Source: Bedellia somnulentella
Taxonomy: Eukaryota > Arthropoda > Insecta > Lepidoptera > Bedelliidae
Assembly: GCA_963576735.1 (NCBI GenBank)
Contig: OY755176.1
Location: 16,911,423 to 16,975,422 of the forward strand
Direction: 5' to 3'
Length of the DNA stretch: 64,000 nt
Shown here: piece after piece, positions 24,023 to 35,118 of the stretch
How positions within the stretch are numbered: the first letter of the stretch is position 1
How the letters are laid out: each line of letters opens with the position of its first letter
Position numbers and translations under genes: made by a program
Notes under the pieces: generated by a model
Seen by the model: only the letters and a program-made list of their open reading frames with translations
Databases searched by the model: none
Told to the model about the DNA's origin: nothing

Positions 24023-24274
24023 AATACTTACACTTTATAATAAAAGGAGTATTATTGCCCATCAGCTGCTAACTATTATTGTTAGTTCCACTGCCATAAT
24101 TTGAAAGGGGAAATAATTATTCACACCGCAATTTTCTCGTAGATGCTAATTTTAATGACTAAATTAGCATCAAATCTCACTTTAGCTGCCAAATTCAGTA
24201 TTTTTTTGAAGTGTAATTCGAGGTTGAAGAACACTCATTTGGATATGATATAAATTTTGGCCGAAGAAAGAGAA

Positions 24275-24540
24275 ATAACTAACGGATTGAAGATATTGAA
24301 AGAGGATGGATTAAAGTAAATTTGTGGAAGAGATATATAGAGTAAATGTAGATTGGATGGTATTGTCGGAAAGAGAAACATTTAGATCAATTAAAGAAGG
24401 TGATTAAGAAGGCGGACGTCCGAAATGTGAAGAATCAAAGGGTTCATGTATGAAGATTAATGAATAAAAAGAAGCTACAGCGTTTTGCCAGCATATTAAA
24501 ATGCCGTTCTAATATGTTTACCTACCCCAATGTGAACTGG
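24275..24540 (+). mobile_element. RTE family B, degenerate 3' part
   Basis: Recognisable in order: GATATTGAAAGAGGATGG (family: GAGAAAGGAATG), ATATATAGAGTAAATGTAGA, GAAACATTTAGATCAATTAA, GGCGGACGTCCGAAATGTGA, TTCATGTATGAAGATTAATG and CTACCCCAATGTGAACTGG. Older than its neighbour at 23862. The two are in opposite orientation. Confidence 0.65.
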
Positions 24541-24589
24541 TGTGTTTTATGTGTGTAAGATTTTGAAACGAAGAATCGTGGCCCATATC

Positions 24590-24672
24590 ACCCACCAATC
24601 CCGTCAATCACCTCGTACGTCACCCACGGTAAGATATGAGGTAATGCTATGTTAAGCTGACACTATATAGTA
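24590..24672 (-). mobile_element. SINE1 fragment, 5' end, degenerate
   Basis: CCTCGTACGTCACCCACGG, GAGGTAATGCTATGTTAAGC and TGACACTATATAG match the SINE1 head in reverse. Confidence 0.5.
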
Positions 24673-25472
24673 GTATATTTTCATATAATCAATTTAAAAC
24701 AAAGCAGCGTAACCTGAATCAGTGCGGATGGGACCGTGTCAAACGTATTATCCAATCCGCAAGGTCACATCTAATATGGTCTTTATTTGTGGCTGTGACT
24801 CATACTGCCTACCATTTGCTGGACAATCGCTTTCAAAATAATAATATATTAAAAATATTCAATACTCATACTTTGAAAAATAAAGATATGCTACACTAAG
24901 ACAAGCGGTCAGATGGGTTCAGATAGAATTGAGCACCAAGATTGGCAAAGCCGTAGAAATGTATCTTCGCTGAGATAAGAAAAAAAATGAAAATGAGACT
25001 TTGAGCAGATGTATTTTTGTGATATTTTTAGAGTTTTTTCAAATTTTTCGCCTACGCAAAGAACTTTCAACATATTCAACATATCCACAAATGTTGTGGC
25101 CAATAGACGAAATTCGCCCTCAATTTCGAAAGGTTAACATAAAAATACAAACTTAAGCTATGCTATTCATCGGCTAAGCTAGAAGAGGCGCACTTTAGAC
25201 TTCAGCGAAGCATAAATACGTCTTCTCTTTGGGATTATGAGACTTGCAAGATTACCCTAGTCAAACCAATGAACTTGAGATCTTCAAAGTTTGACCTCAA
25301 CATAAATTGAACCATCATACATAACACAATGCGATTAAGATCAGTAAATACACATTAACATAAACCTCGCGACTTGTATCACAACTCTTTGAAATAAAAT
25401 ATGACCATATATGAAAAAGGTAAAATGTATGACAATTTTGTCGCCGACTGACCCTGTTCGTTGAAGCTATGT
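24673..25472. other. Upstream region of the secreted-protein gene
   Basis: Unique-looking AT-rich DNA. It ends in the TATA-type promoter described next. No other gene is seen. Confidence 0.35.
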
Positions 25473-25508
25473 TATAAATACGAGTGCAGGTCGCGAATTT
25501 AATTCAGT
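25473..25508 (+). promoter_or_regulatory. TATA box and arthropod initiator
   Basis: TATAAATA at 25473-25480 is followed about 31 bases later by TTCAGTAC (TCAGT at 25504-25508), the usual arthropod initiator. The spacing is optimal for RNA polymerase II, and a signal-peptide ATG follows 28 bases later, so the three signals support each other. Confidence 0.7.
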
Positions 25509-25535
25509 ACATTGTGTGTTATCTGATAAATCATC

Positions 25536-25605
25536 ATGAGTTTTGTGCTATTGTTTTGTGGACTGTTGCTGGCAACCTCAGCGTTTTCCGCCAACAACAA
25601 TGATC
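25536..25605 (+). CDS. First coding exon of a secreted protein (signal peptide)
   Basis: The ATG at 25536 opens a 23-codon frame, MSFVLLFCGLLLATSAF followed by SANNND. This is a typical secretory signal: a short n-region, a Leu/Phe-rich core and a small-residue cleavage site near SAFSA. The exon ends in phase 1 at a perfect donor (C|GTAAGT, 25606). With the TATA/TCAGT promoter upstream and a 5' UTR of about 30 bases, it looks like a normal insect gene start. The mature protein begins outside this exon. The exon at 60622-60684 on the same strand has the right phase to be the next one (Asp, then Pro-Cys-Phe). The family is not recognised, and a secreted haemolymph, gut or silk-gland protein would fit. 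Exon call fairly secure, linkage tentative. Confidence 0.65.
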
Positions 25606-25792
25606 GTAAGTGCATTCATTACATTAAATGAGATAGGTTCTTGCTTGTTATGTTTAATCTGTCTTAAGTTGTTTCTGATTTAAAGGGTTTCAAACACGGG
25701 CAAACTTTAAGATCTTCACACCCAAACTAACATTTTGTGGGTCGAGTCTTTTACACATCGAGATCTAACTAAAATCAAGACTCTATGTCACC

Positions 25793-26151
25793 GTGATAGC
25801 CCAGTGGGTAGAACACTCGGTTATCGTGCAAGCGACTAGTGTTCAAATCCTGGGGCAGGCCTACACCAATTTGTCTTTTCTAAAAACATATGTGTGGTTA
25901 ATTTATCATGGTTGTTAACGGTGAGGGAAAACATCGTGAGGAAACCCACATGGCTGAGTTGTACTTAGTCATGTGACAGTGTATTCGTACAAAACGGCGA
26001 TAGGCCTGCCCCCTATCACGTGAGTACACTGTCCATGCAAAACGTGGGTACTCTGAACACCAGGTGACAAAGTCACGTGATGTTCAGAAGTATTAGTACC
26101 TCTGCCAACCCCTTCGGGGATATTCGGCGTGAACGTTTATGTTATGTTATG
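25793..26151 (+). mobile_element. SINE2 full-length reference copy, exact 11-bp TSD
   Basis: A tRNA-derived SINE. A box TAGCCCAGTGGG (25797-25808) and B box GTTCAAATCC (25841-25850) match RNA polymerase III consensus. A 300-bp tRNA-unrelated body follows, then CTCTGCCAACCCCTTCGGGG, GGCGTGAACG and a TTATG pentamer tail. TCTATGTCACC is repeated exactly at 25782-25792 and 26152-26162. It belongs to the subfamily with CAGGTGACAAAGTCACGTGA in place of the CTAGATGGCGC block. Confidence 0.95.
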
Positions 26152-26162
26152 TCTATGTCACC

Positions 26163-27089
26163 TCAGAATGGGTGAATCATTTCTGCCATGTAATATACTG
26201 ACAACAAAATCTTAAATGAGACTATACTCATTTTACGTTTTTCCATCTCATACTTTCATGTTTATTGCTACTGGTTTAAGTTCAATAAAGTTGGTGAATA
26301 AATAACTAATGATAGATACTTGATTTTATCGCATACATCTACAGACATTAGTGCTGGGGCGATGACAGATAATATAAACTTGTACTAAAAGCTAGATATA
26401 TTCATAAAAAGTTGTTTATAAAAAAAAGTATTCATTGATTACTTAGATTTGGAGTTGAACAAGCAAGCCGGTTATGTTGAAGGTTTCACAAATAAACCCA
26501 ATAGTTTGAGTAAGCAAGTAAAGCTAAGCTAATCAAGCTTGTACAGCTTTCACGCTGTAAATTTTATTGAGGGATTTTGGATTAGGATATCGGTTTTCTA
26601 TAAAACCTAAAATTCTCCCCGCCAATCCTTAAAAAAAGCATTTGTTGAATGTAAAATTTAAGCATGATACATGAAAACATGATCACATACAAGAAAAGAA
26701 GATACAACAAAAACACTTTCCAACTTAAACAGTCAGCTTAAAAACTAATTAGAACATTCATGAAAGAACTCCGAAGCCAACTAACTTGGTTATTGAGGGA
26801 ATTACAAGCGTCAAGTCGTATTTGTAACAAGGTAAATTTAAACAATAATAAGTTGAGCGAGTTCTGAGGAATGAGGAGTTATACCAAAAGTTTTACTTTT
26901 CGTCTCGACTGAAAACATAAAGAGATCCAGCGGAGAATGTACAACAGAAGATTTAGTTGAAATAAGTTCAATTTGAAAATAATAATTGCAAAAAAACGTG
27001 TATGTAAACTACAATTATCATGAATGAATTGTATCTTTAGATTAACTTCAGTTAACTTGGAATAGCAAAACCAAATCAAGATAGCTCGA
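26163..27089. other. Non-coding (putative intron)
   Basis: No gene or repeat recognised. Confidence 0.35.
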
Positions 27090-27154
27090 GTTTTTAAGTG
27101 AAGGGTGGGCGATGGGGTTAGAAACCCATCATTTTTTATTTTTGACTACCTTTT
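27090..27154 (+). mobile_element. SINE1 internal fragment
   Basis: TTTTTAAGTGAAGGGTGGGC, GATGGGGTTAGAAACCCATCA and CTACCTTTT follow SINE1 order (GGGCGATGYGGTTGGAGACCC). Ends are not preserved. Confidence 0.45.
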
Positions 27155-28254
27155 ATTGATTTTCAAGATAACGAATAGGTCGATGATTTTAAAGATGTAT
27201 GTTAGTAGTATAAACGTTTCTTATTTTCTAAACAACAATCAAACTATTAACAAATTAAAAAAAAATACGTCTAACCCTTAACATCACGACATTTGTGATA
27301 TATTTCTAGTAAACAAGAAACTGTATAAACAAAGAATAAAGCTATCATTTACGTGTAAAAATTCAAATAGCAAGCCTCGAGCGATAAACTGGCGAGCGAG
27401 GACAAAAACTTGCGCAAATAGTTTTATTTACACACCAAAGGTTCGCTTATATTCTACGAGAAAACCGCGAAGGAACATTGAAAAACAAATAATAAAGTTG
27501 CTGCGTTGGACTTGATGTAATTTATTTCAAATACTATTACTATTAAAGTTACTAAACATTTTAGTAGAAGGAAAGTTTATTATATGGCGTATATTTCTTT
27601 AGCAGACTTTTTGAATAATGTTGTATAGAAAACTAACGCGAATGGTTTGTTTTAAAAAGAAATTGTACTGTGACTAACTACCAAAAATAGGAAACATTTT
27701 ATACTTATTTAAATCGTGCTTCGCTTGGTGTTCAAAAACCAAACTAATAAAATGTCTGCTCGTTTGACTCATCTTAAGTAAAAAGAACAACTAATGTTAC
27801 ATGTTTATCGAATAAAACTTTTAAAAAGCAAATTTAATCGAACTATCTGATAAACTTTAATCAAAATCTGTAAAAGTATTTACTCTAGTAAGACTTCAAG
27901 CCCATCTTTAAATCTTTTTTTCAAAATGTTTACCGGTTAATAATTGGACTCACAATAAACCCATGGATACAGACTCTTAATTTCTAAATAAAAGAGTATT
28001 GATGCAAACAGGTTCTTTACGTTCTTTCAAAATCAGAAGCCGTTTAAATGCAACATAATTACTTCTTCGGAGGTATCATTATCAATACAGGTTTTGTCAT
28101 TCGCTTTCGAGATTTTTTGCTGAAGTTATATTTTTTCCAGTACAGCTGCAATACAAGTGTAGTAAGTAAATGATATTATAAAAAAGAATGTCATCGACGC
28201 TGTAAAATAAGCGTGAATGAAAAGTATCTAAACTACTGAATATATGATATTGGT
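27155..28254. other. Non-coding (putative intron)
   Basis: AT-rich, nothing recognised. Confidence 0.35.
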
Positions 28255-28373
28255 AGAAAAGCGCATGTATGAAAAGTAAATTGATATAAACGAACCGAAA
28301 AGGGTTTGCCAAGATAATACAAAATTGGTGGTTTATAGTATCTGTCTACCCCAATAACAATTAATGGCGTGAT
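28255..28373 (+). mobile_element. RTE family B relic, host of the next insertion
   Basis: Aligns with the 3' end of the younger copy that follows: GCGCATGTATGAAAAG, GGGTTTGCCAAGATAATACA, CTGTCTACCCCAATAACAAT, TAATGGCGTGA. It is heavily substituted. The younger RTE inserted immediately at its 3' end. Confidence 0.65.
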
Positions 28374-28384
28374 TATTTAAGAAG

Positions 28385-28626
28385 ATCTATAGAGCCAATG
28401 TGGAAGGTAATGTTAGTAGAGGACGACCTCGGAGGACACATTTAGATCAAATAGAAAATGTGCTCAAAAAGGCAGGTGTCCGAAGTACAAAGAATATAAG
28501 AGCATGTATGAAAAGATTGATGGATGTGAATGAAGCTAGAGAGGTTTGCCAGGATCGTACAAAGTGGCGATCGATAGTCTCTACCTATCCCAATGGGAAC
28601 TAACGGCGTGAGAATATGTATGTATG
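28385..28626 (+). mobile_element. RTE family B, 5'-truncated copy with exact 11-bp TSD
   Basis: It encodes the last ~70 residues of the RTE protein in an open frame (YRANVEGNVSRGRPRRTH, DVNEAREVCQDRTKW, stop at 28601-28603). The shared 3' end follows: CTACCTATCCCAATGGGAAC, GGCGTGAGAATATGTATG and the TATG tail. TATTTAAGAAG is duplicated at 28374-28384 and 28627-28637. Young: the coding part has no stop before the natural one. Confidence 0.9.
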
Positions 28627-28782
28627 TATTTAAGAAGTATAACATATTAAAAAAACTTTTGGTACAACTGTTTCGTAATTAGGTCAGAAACGTTTGTTTC
28701 ATTTATTTGTGTATGAACTTTGCCATTTTCCCGTTAAATTACTATTTGTAGATACCACCTCTTTGCAGCCTATCAAAAAAAA

Positions 28783-29024
28783 CATACATATACTCACGGC
28801 TATGAATCCCTTGAAGGGGTAACCAGAACTAGGGAATCAGAAATTCCTCAGCCACTTTTGGAAGTTGCGTGGGGAAAAGATGGTGAAATAAAGGTTTTTG
28901 GTGATGGGTCTCCAACCGCATCGCCCAAAAATTCCTTAAAAGCCCCAATACCGTTAGTCGCCTCTTACGTACACCCACCGGAAGAAATGGGGTAGTGTTA
29001 TTCTAAGCCGACACTACACGGCAA
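28783..29024 (-). mobile_element. SINE1 copy, full length
   Basis: All blocks present in reverse, from TGCCGTGTAGTGTCGGCTTAG to CTTCAAGGGATTCATAGCCG, GTGAGTATATG. A-rich runs flank it on both sides (AAAAAAAAC / AAAAAAAAT) and may be the TSD. Confidence 0.88.
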
Positions 29025-29253
29025 AAAAAATGCGTTAAATTTATACCTCTACAACCTTAATTCGAATTTAATGGCCATTCTCATCCGAACTAGTCATTAT
29101 ATGAAAAAATACTTAATTATAGATGGAAGGTTTATTTCAACAAAAAACTTTACCTGACTTGCCGCTACCCTTGTAGTCTGGGCAGCCTGTTTTGTTCTTT
29201 AGTAGGACGTGCCTTGCATTTATGTTATCATTTTATGAAATTATACTCGTATT

Positions 29254-29501
29254 TGCTGTGTAGTGTCGGCTTAGAATAACACTACCCCATTGCTACCCGT
29301 GGGTGATCGTAAGAGGCGACTAAGGGTATAGGGGCTTTTTAAGTGATTTTTGGGCGATGTGGTTGGAGACCTGTCACCAAAAACATTTATTATTACCATC
29401 TTTTCCCCAATCAACTTACAAAAGTGGCTGAGGAATTTCTCATTCCAAAGCTCTGGCTACCCCGTTAAGGGATTTATAGCCGTGAGTATATGTATGTATG
29501 T
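29254..29501 (+). mobile_element. SINE1 copy, full length
   Basis: Forward orientation, TGCTGTGTAGTGTCGGCTTAG to GTTAAGGGATTTATAGCCG, GTGAGTATATGTATGTATG. Member of the ATCGTAAGAGG / GTTAAGGG subfamily. Confidence 0.9.
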
Positions 29502-29502
29502 A

Positions 29503-30589
29503 TTTTATTCACTTTCACACCACTTCTGTAGTTTTTGTAGGGTTTTAAGTTGTATCCAAATCCCGGGTGTTGTGGTGCGAAATTGTTTTACAAAAGAACT
29601 ATTCTATGGTTTCTAGAGATTATATGAGACAAGTAAGAAATCTGGGCTCTAGGTTTCCGAAAACTAATCGCTTATTCAATTTTATCAATAACCTCGCTCA
29701 ATTTCAAAAGCCCGAATTTCCGAAGAACAATATACATATACAATTAGTTTTTTGGCATGTAAGATCATCAAGCGCATCGCTCATGTATGAATTAAAAAGG
29801 TTTGGCATTTTTAGTTGACTCATAGTGCGCTAAAGGGTAGTGTTGTTCAACTCACCCACTAAACAGCATATAATAATAAAATACTTAATAGACATACTAC
29901 ATTTCATCCCAATTTCGTGACTAACATTCCTCTCATGTCCCAAATTTGCAAATAGGTCTGCCCACAATTAAACTGGTAACTCCAGTAAAAGTTCGTCAGC
30001 CGCGATGTTTCATTACAACTACTAATTAGGAATTCTAGGCGCCATTTTGACACCGCAAACGTGGAGACAGGGGTACTAAGTGTGAAGACTAGAAATTTAG
30101 CTCGGTTTTGTGTAGAGTCTAAAGCTTTTACTTACTTGAAAGTGAAGAGTTATGGTTTTGAACTATTTTAATACGTATTAAAGAAAAGGCAGTATTTATT
30201 GCAAAACAAATTATTGAATGTTTGTCATCCTCTGACAAATCCTTGTAGACTATTGGCTTGAGTATACGTATATTCTGAGAAGCAATTGGTTAATAAAAGC
30301 CAAGACAAAACCCTATAAAGTTTTACATATTTTTACATATAATACATACATTTAAAGACCTGCAACAAAGAAAACAGCGTGGTGTCTTTTAATACAATTT
30401 GCAGAAGGACGTAAACACAACCAATTTGCAAGTTATGGCAGAAAAAACGTCCGAAAACTCCATGGAGTTCGCATTGATATGTTTTTATTTCATTCACTTC
30501 AATATCTGTGAAACGTTTGAATTCTTTCGCATCGTCGAGAATGAGATAGATATTCGAAATTGAGTAGGATATAAATTGTGTAGGTAAGA
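29503..30589. other. Non-coding (putative intron)
   Basis: A possible 30-bp SINE1 head scrap lies near 29836-29867 (GGGTAGTGTTGTTC...CACTAAACAGCA). Otherwise nothing recognised. Confidence 0.35.
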
Positions 30590-30665
30590 TGTTAAGCGCT
30601 TGGTAGGTAATTTTGAGATGCAAAGATGGTGGGTTTGAGTCCTAAATCGGACCTACACCTTGTTC
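30590..30665 (+). mobile_element. SINE2 head relic
   Basis: GCGCTTGGTAGGTAATTTTG, then GTGGGTTTGAGTCCTAAATC (B-box position) and GGACCTACACC match the SINE2 tRNA head and its GGCCTACACC junction, with many substitutions. Confidence 0.4.
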
Positions 30666-30754
30666 TTAACGGATAGTTGATGATGGGAATATAGCACATC
30701 GTCCATCAACAACTTGAAAAACTCCATAAGTTATTTAGTTATGGGCTATCACCA

Positions 30755-30822
30755 TTACTCGCTTCGTACGTCATCCACGGTGAGAAACGATTTAGTGCTA
30801 TTGTAAGCCGATACTATACAGT
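30755..30822 (-). mobile_element. SINE1 fragment, 5' end, degenerate
   Basis: CTCGCTTCGTACGTCATCCA, GATTTAGTGCTATTGTAAGC and CGATACTATACAG match the SINE1 head. Confidence 0.5.
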
Positions 30823-32540
30823 TATTCACAAAGTTTAATTATTATCTATAGTTACTATACAATGAAATCTTTAGTTAATATTAGATTTTCACGTCAACTA
30901 ATGTTAATCAAATACGAAACGAATGTCCATTAAAGCCGAAAATATAGCTCAATTCGCAGAAAATTCTAGTATCCATCTTTTGAAGTAAAATACCGAAATT
31001 ATAAGAAGAAATACATTTCATTATTTCGTATCTCTGAGGACATAATTCCAAGCTCTATCGGCCTACCACATTTCAAGGATAAACCTTTCAAATGGCAAAG
31101 CAATTGTGGTCCTTTTAATATCCTCTAAAAACCAATATTTAGGAGGGTTAGGCCGCCATTGTAGAACTGAATATAGTACGCAAATTTTAACCCTACATTA
31201 TGAATTCGCCGTTCCGAATATTACTAAATTTTCGTTTATCCGACTTTATCACATTTGTAGGCTAATATTATGTTTTTTAAGATACTGATTCCATATGCAT
31301 TAGACATCCTTCGTGTTATTTAAGAAAAATATTGTTTTAACTAAATCTGGGATTTTAAATGTCGTATACTTGTATATATTATCGAAGGTCGTAAATGACA
31401 ATTGCGCTAAGTGTCGGCACATAAATAACTGATTTGTACACTGCTTTTCATTAACTAAACTACTACAAAAGAAGTAAGTTTTCAATTCTAGTGAATAGAG
31501 AATTGAATAGAAGACTACAAGTATTAACAAATTTCAGTAGATTTCAACCTTATACACCGCCGAATAAAGCCGTTTTTATTAGGTTTAGGTTATAAGTACG
31601 ACACAGTAAAGTAATCTGACTATAAAACACATGGCGCCAACTTAATCCTTTATCATTTAACGGCACGATCTGCTTTGTCCCTATCGCTCCAACCCAAAGG
31701 CTGGGATTAGGACCTTGAAAGCCCTAATGTTTGAAAGGGCCCCGAAACAAGGGACCACAGTTTAATCCACGCGAAACCGTTCAAGGCGATTTATGTTCAA
31801 ACTCTTTGTATGTGAAACTGGATTATCTTTTGTATTTCATTATTCGGTTATCATACTGTTTTTATTACGATGATTTATTTTTATATTGCTATTGTGTTGG
31901 TGAGACCGAATTAACACTTTTTTTTGTCGTGGCGTGTGATGATGAGCTTTTGATAAGATTATAAAGTGACTGCCTATCGTAGTTTGATCCTTTTAAGTCA
32001 TTTGTTGCTAAACGATTATAAGGTCAGCAGTATAATATAATAATAGTTATAACAATAAATATTATATCCCGAAATTTTCGCAATAATTAATACCTATGCT
32101 ATACCCCATAGAAACAAAAGACGACAACCGAGAGTGTTTCCTAAATAATATTATTAATTTTCGTAAGTAAATCTAAAAGCTTTTTTAAACCGTAAAAACA
32201 CGGGGCGGATAACAAGCACTAAAATGAAGTAGTAAAATTCCCCAAGTCACGCACACGGGTCCCGAAAAAAGATTTATAACACAGTTGTTCTACTCGTAAC
32301 GTGATACAGTGAAATACAAACGTATAATGTATCCTACTAAAAGTAGGGATTTTAATTTAAAATCAATTTCACTAATGGGCCGAGACGAGACCGTGGGTGG
32401 CTCCCTCTACATTACCGGATTACAGCGCAACTGTTTTGTTTTAATAAATCATGAATAGGTAAAAACATTAGATTACACGTTTGTAAGTACCCTATTTCTG
32501 TCTCTTTTTGTATAAATTTATATAATGTATAATATATATG
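30823..32540. other. Non-coding (putative intron)
   Basis: No gene or repeat recognised. Confidence 0.35.
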
Positions 32541-32787
32541 TATAAATTTAACATGAAATTAAAGAAGGGAGAGTATTGAAGACATTGCAATGATAGTTTG
32601 TGTGTGTGTACTATTGTCATTTGCAAATTTTTTAGGTACTATTAATTCCAATCGGTTGTAGCTTATAAATTTAACATGAAATTAAATAAGGGAGAGTATT
32701 GAAGACATTGCAATGATAGTTTGTGTGTGTGAACTATTGTCATTTGCAAATTCTTTAGGTAATATTAGTTCAAATCGGTTGTAGCTT
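32541..32787. repeat. Two-copy tandem repeat, 123-bp period
   Basis: 32541-32663 and 32664-32787 are near-identical (TATAAATTTAACATGAAATT ... AATCGGTTGTAGCTT), each including GGGAGAGTATTGAAGACATT and a GTGTGTGT run. A recent local duplication of otherwise unknown sequence. Confidence 0.9.
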
Positions 32788-32810
32788 TTAAGATAAGCTA
32801 TTACTGATTA

Positions 32811-33123
32811 ACATACATACAACTATAGCTATATAGGAGGTAACAAAATCCAAAAAAGAGTCTACGGGAGCATCAGAATTAGAATTTTGAATGTGGAAGA
32901 AAAATTTATAAAATGAGTATCCAGTCATACATACATACATACATATACTCACGGCTATAAATCCCTTAACGGGGTAGCCAGAGCTTTGGAATGAAAAATT
33001 CCTCAGCCACTTTTGGAAGTTGAGTATCCAGTCACTTCGTCTTAAATCACTCAAAAAGCCTTAAAGCCGCAAGATACCTCAAGACACCCACGAAAAGAAA
33101 TGGGTCAGTGATATTTTAAGCCA
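32811..33123 (-). mobile_element. Old SINE1 copy, interrupted
   Basis: Degenerate SINE1 in reverse: ACATACATACAACTATAGC at its 3' side, then AAATCACTCAAAAAGCC, GACACCCACG, AAATGGGTCAGTGATATTTT at its 5' side. It is split by the younger SINE1 at 32928-33020. Confidence 0.5.
32928..33020 (-). mobile_element. 5'-truncated SINE1 with exact 14-bp TSD, nested
   Basis: Only the 3' 93 bases of SINE1 are present (CAACTTCCAAAAGTGGCTGA to GTGAGTATATG and the TATG tail). They are flanked by TGAGTATCCAGTCA at 32914-32927 and 33021-33034. Truncation at the 5' side with an intact tail and a TSD is what incomplete target-primed reverse transcription produces. Confidence 0.92.
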
Positions 33124-33525
33124 TAGGCGTAAGCATACAGCCTAAACAATCTTATCCATCACAAAATCTGCTCCTATATCAAATTCATAGTGTTTTAAGT
33201 CGCCGATGAAGTTTCTGAAGTTCTGACTACCCCCTACAGCAAAATAGATCGTATTTACCAAAGCCTCTAATAAAACAGTCTCCCCTACAGCAATCGCGTA
33301 TTCAAATAAAACTCCTCGCAGCAAACTAATATTGAGAGGTCAGTCTGTCCAAGTATTGATTGTCATGTGTTAGCTGTATGCATGTCCACATGTGATACTC
33401 GGTAATTGCATTCCTCAAGCACGAAAGGGAATAGATTAATCATAGCCTGACTGAATTGTGTATAAGTTGGAATGGACAAAGGACTTCTACATAGTTAGAT
33501 TCCAATGGTGACTATTGCTTTAAAC
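33124..33525. other. Non-coding (putative intron)
   Basis: Nothing recognised. Confidence 0.3.
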
Positions 33526-33536
33526 GAACTTAAACT

Positions 33537-33790
33537 TTGCTGTGTAGTGTCGGCTTAGAATAGCACTACCCCATTTCTTCCGGTGGGTGTACGTAAAAGG
33601 CCACTAACGGTATTGGGGCATTTAAGGGATTTTTGGGCGATGCGGTTGGAAACCCATCACCAAGAACCTTTATTTCACCATCTATTCCCCACGCACCTTC
33701 CAAAAGTGGCTGAGGAATTTCTAATTCCTTAGCTCTGGCTACCCCTTTCTTGGGATTTATAGCCGTGAGTATATGTATGTATGTATGTAT
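33537..33790 (+). mobile_element. SINE1 copy, full length, exact 11-bp TSD
   Basis: TTGCTGTGTAGTGTCGGCTT to ATAGCCGTGAGTATATG and (TATG)n. GAACTTAAACT flanks it at 33526-33536 and 33791-33801. Member of the CCGGTGGGTGTACG subfamily. Confidence 0.94.
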
Positions 33791-33801
33791 GAACTTAAAC
33801 T

Positions 33802-34725
33802 CAAAGGAAAAGATCTCAGACAGTATAGAACCTTTTCTTGAGTCTCTTTTAAAGTCATATGAGATGTTTTGTATTAGATTAATTAAGGGTAAGGGGTAAT
33901 ATATATGCTTAGCATAGCAATTTTACAGTGTATTCGCACAAAGTGGCGATAGAGTTTACTCCGATAAATGTGACGGATTTGAAGAACTGGTTGCTATATA
34001 CACCAACAAAGGGTGAAGCGACGTTCAGGGAAATTAGGATTACTTTGTAAATATAACCAACATAAATGCTATGAAAAACGTTTAAAAAAAACAAACTAAA
34101 GGATTTCAACCGCCTCAGTCGTCCCAAACCCCAAAATATGACACTGGTCACCAAGTGCTGGTTCAGAGATATAGAGTTTCATTGTCAGAGTCTTATCTTT
34201 GCTACTTCTTGACTTAAAATAGAAGAAGGGATTATAGTAGAAAACATATTTTATATTCATTCTATTTTAGACCATTCTACTCGTAAGTTTAATAAAGGAA
34301 AAGTTATCAGGGAATAAAATAAATCAAATGAACACTTTTGTTTATTCCTTTTCCATACATCGTGGAATCCATAAATCAATGTAAAAGGTTGGATAACTGA
34401 AATATTAATTTTAGCCAGACCCTGGAGCGTGATTGGAATAAATATTAATTAATTAAATTCTTCACGTTTCACCTCCAAAATGTAATCCCTAGTTCGAACC
34501 ACGCATACCTGAACCTTTTTATTCCACATATTTTATCGAAAGGATATTTTTTTTTAACTTCGCATGAACAGTGGTATTTTGTTTTTTCAAAGGCCATCGA
34601 TGTTTCTTCTATTTATCCTCAATAAAAAATCATAAAACACTATTTTGTGTTATAGTTGAGGTAATGGGGTTTTAAAACCAGAATGATTGCATCAATTGAC
34701 GATACATTAAAATTTTCTGAACCAA
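33802..34725. other. Non-coding (putative intron)
   Basis: A scrap of SINE2 body may lie at 33923-33955 (ACAGTGTATTCGCACAAAGT). Otherwise nothing recognised. Confidence 0.35.
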
Positions 34726-34737
34726 TGTTATAAAATA

Positions 34738-35106
34738 TATAACATAAACATAAATGTTCACGCCTTTTATCCCCGAAGGGGTTGGCAGAGGTACCAATAC
34801 TTCTGAACTCACATGGCAGCGCCATCTAGTGTCCAGAGAAGGTACCCACGTTTTGCTTAGACAGTGTACTCACGTGATAGGGGGCAGGCTTATCGCCGTT
34901 TTGTACGAATACACTGTCACATGACTAAGTACAACTCAGCCATGTGGGTTTCCTCACGATATTTTCCCTCACCGTTAACAACCATGATAAATTAACCACA
35001 CATATGACTTTAGAAAAGACAAATTGGTGTAGGCCCGACCCAGGATTGGAACTCACGCCCTTCTGTTTTCAGGCGGGTGTTCTACCCACTGGACTATCAT
35101 GTCGCT
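34738..35106 (-). mobile_element. SINE2 full-length copy, CTAGATGGCGC subfamily, exact 12-bp TSD
   Basis: Reverse orientation, from a tRNA-like head (TAGCGACATGATAGTCCAGT at the 5' side, GGAACTCACGCCC over the B box) to CCCCTTCGGGG and a short tail. AGCGCCATCTAG lies at 34818-34829. ATGTTATAAAAT is duplicated at 34726-34737 and 35107-35118. Confidence 0.94.
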
Positions 35107-35118
35107 ATGTTATAAAAT

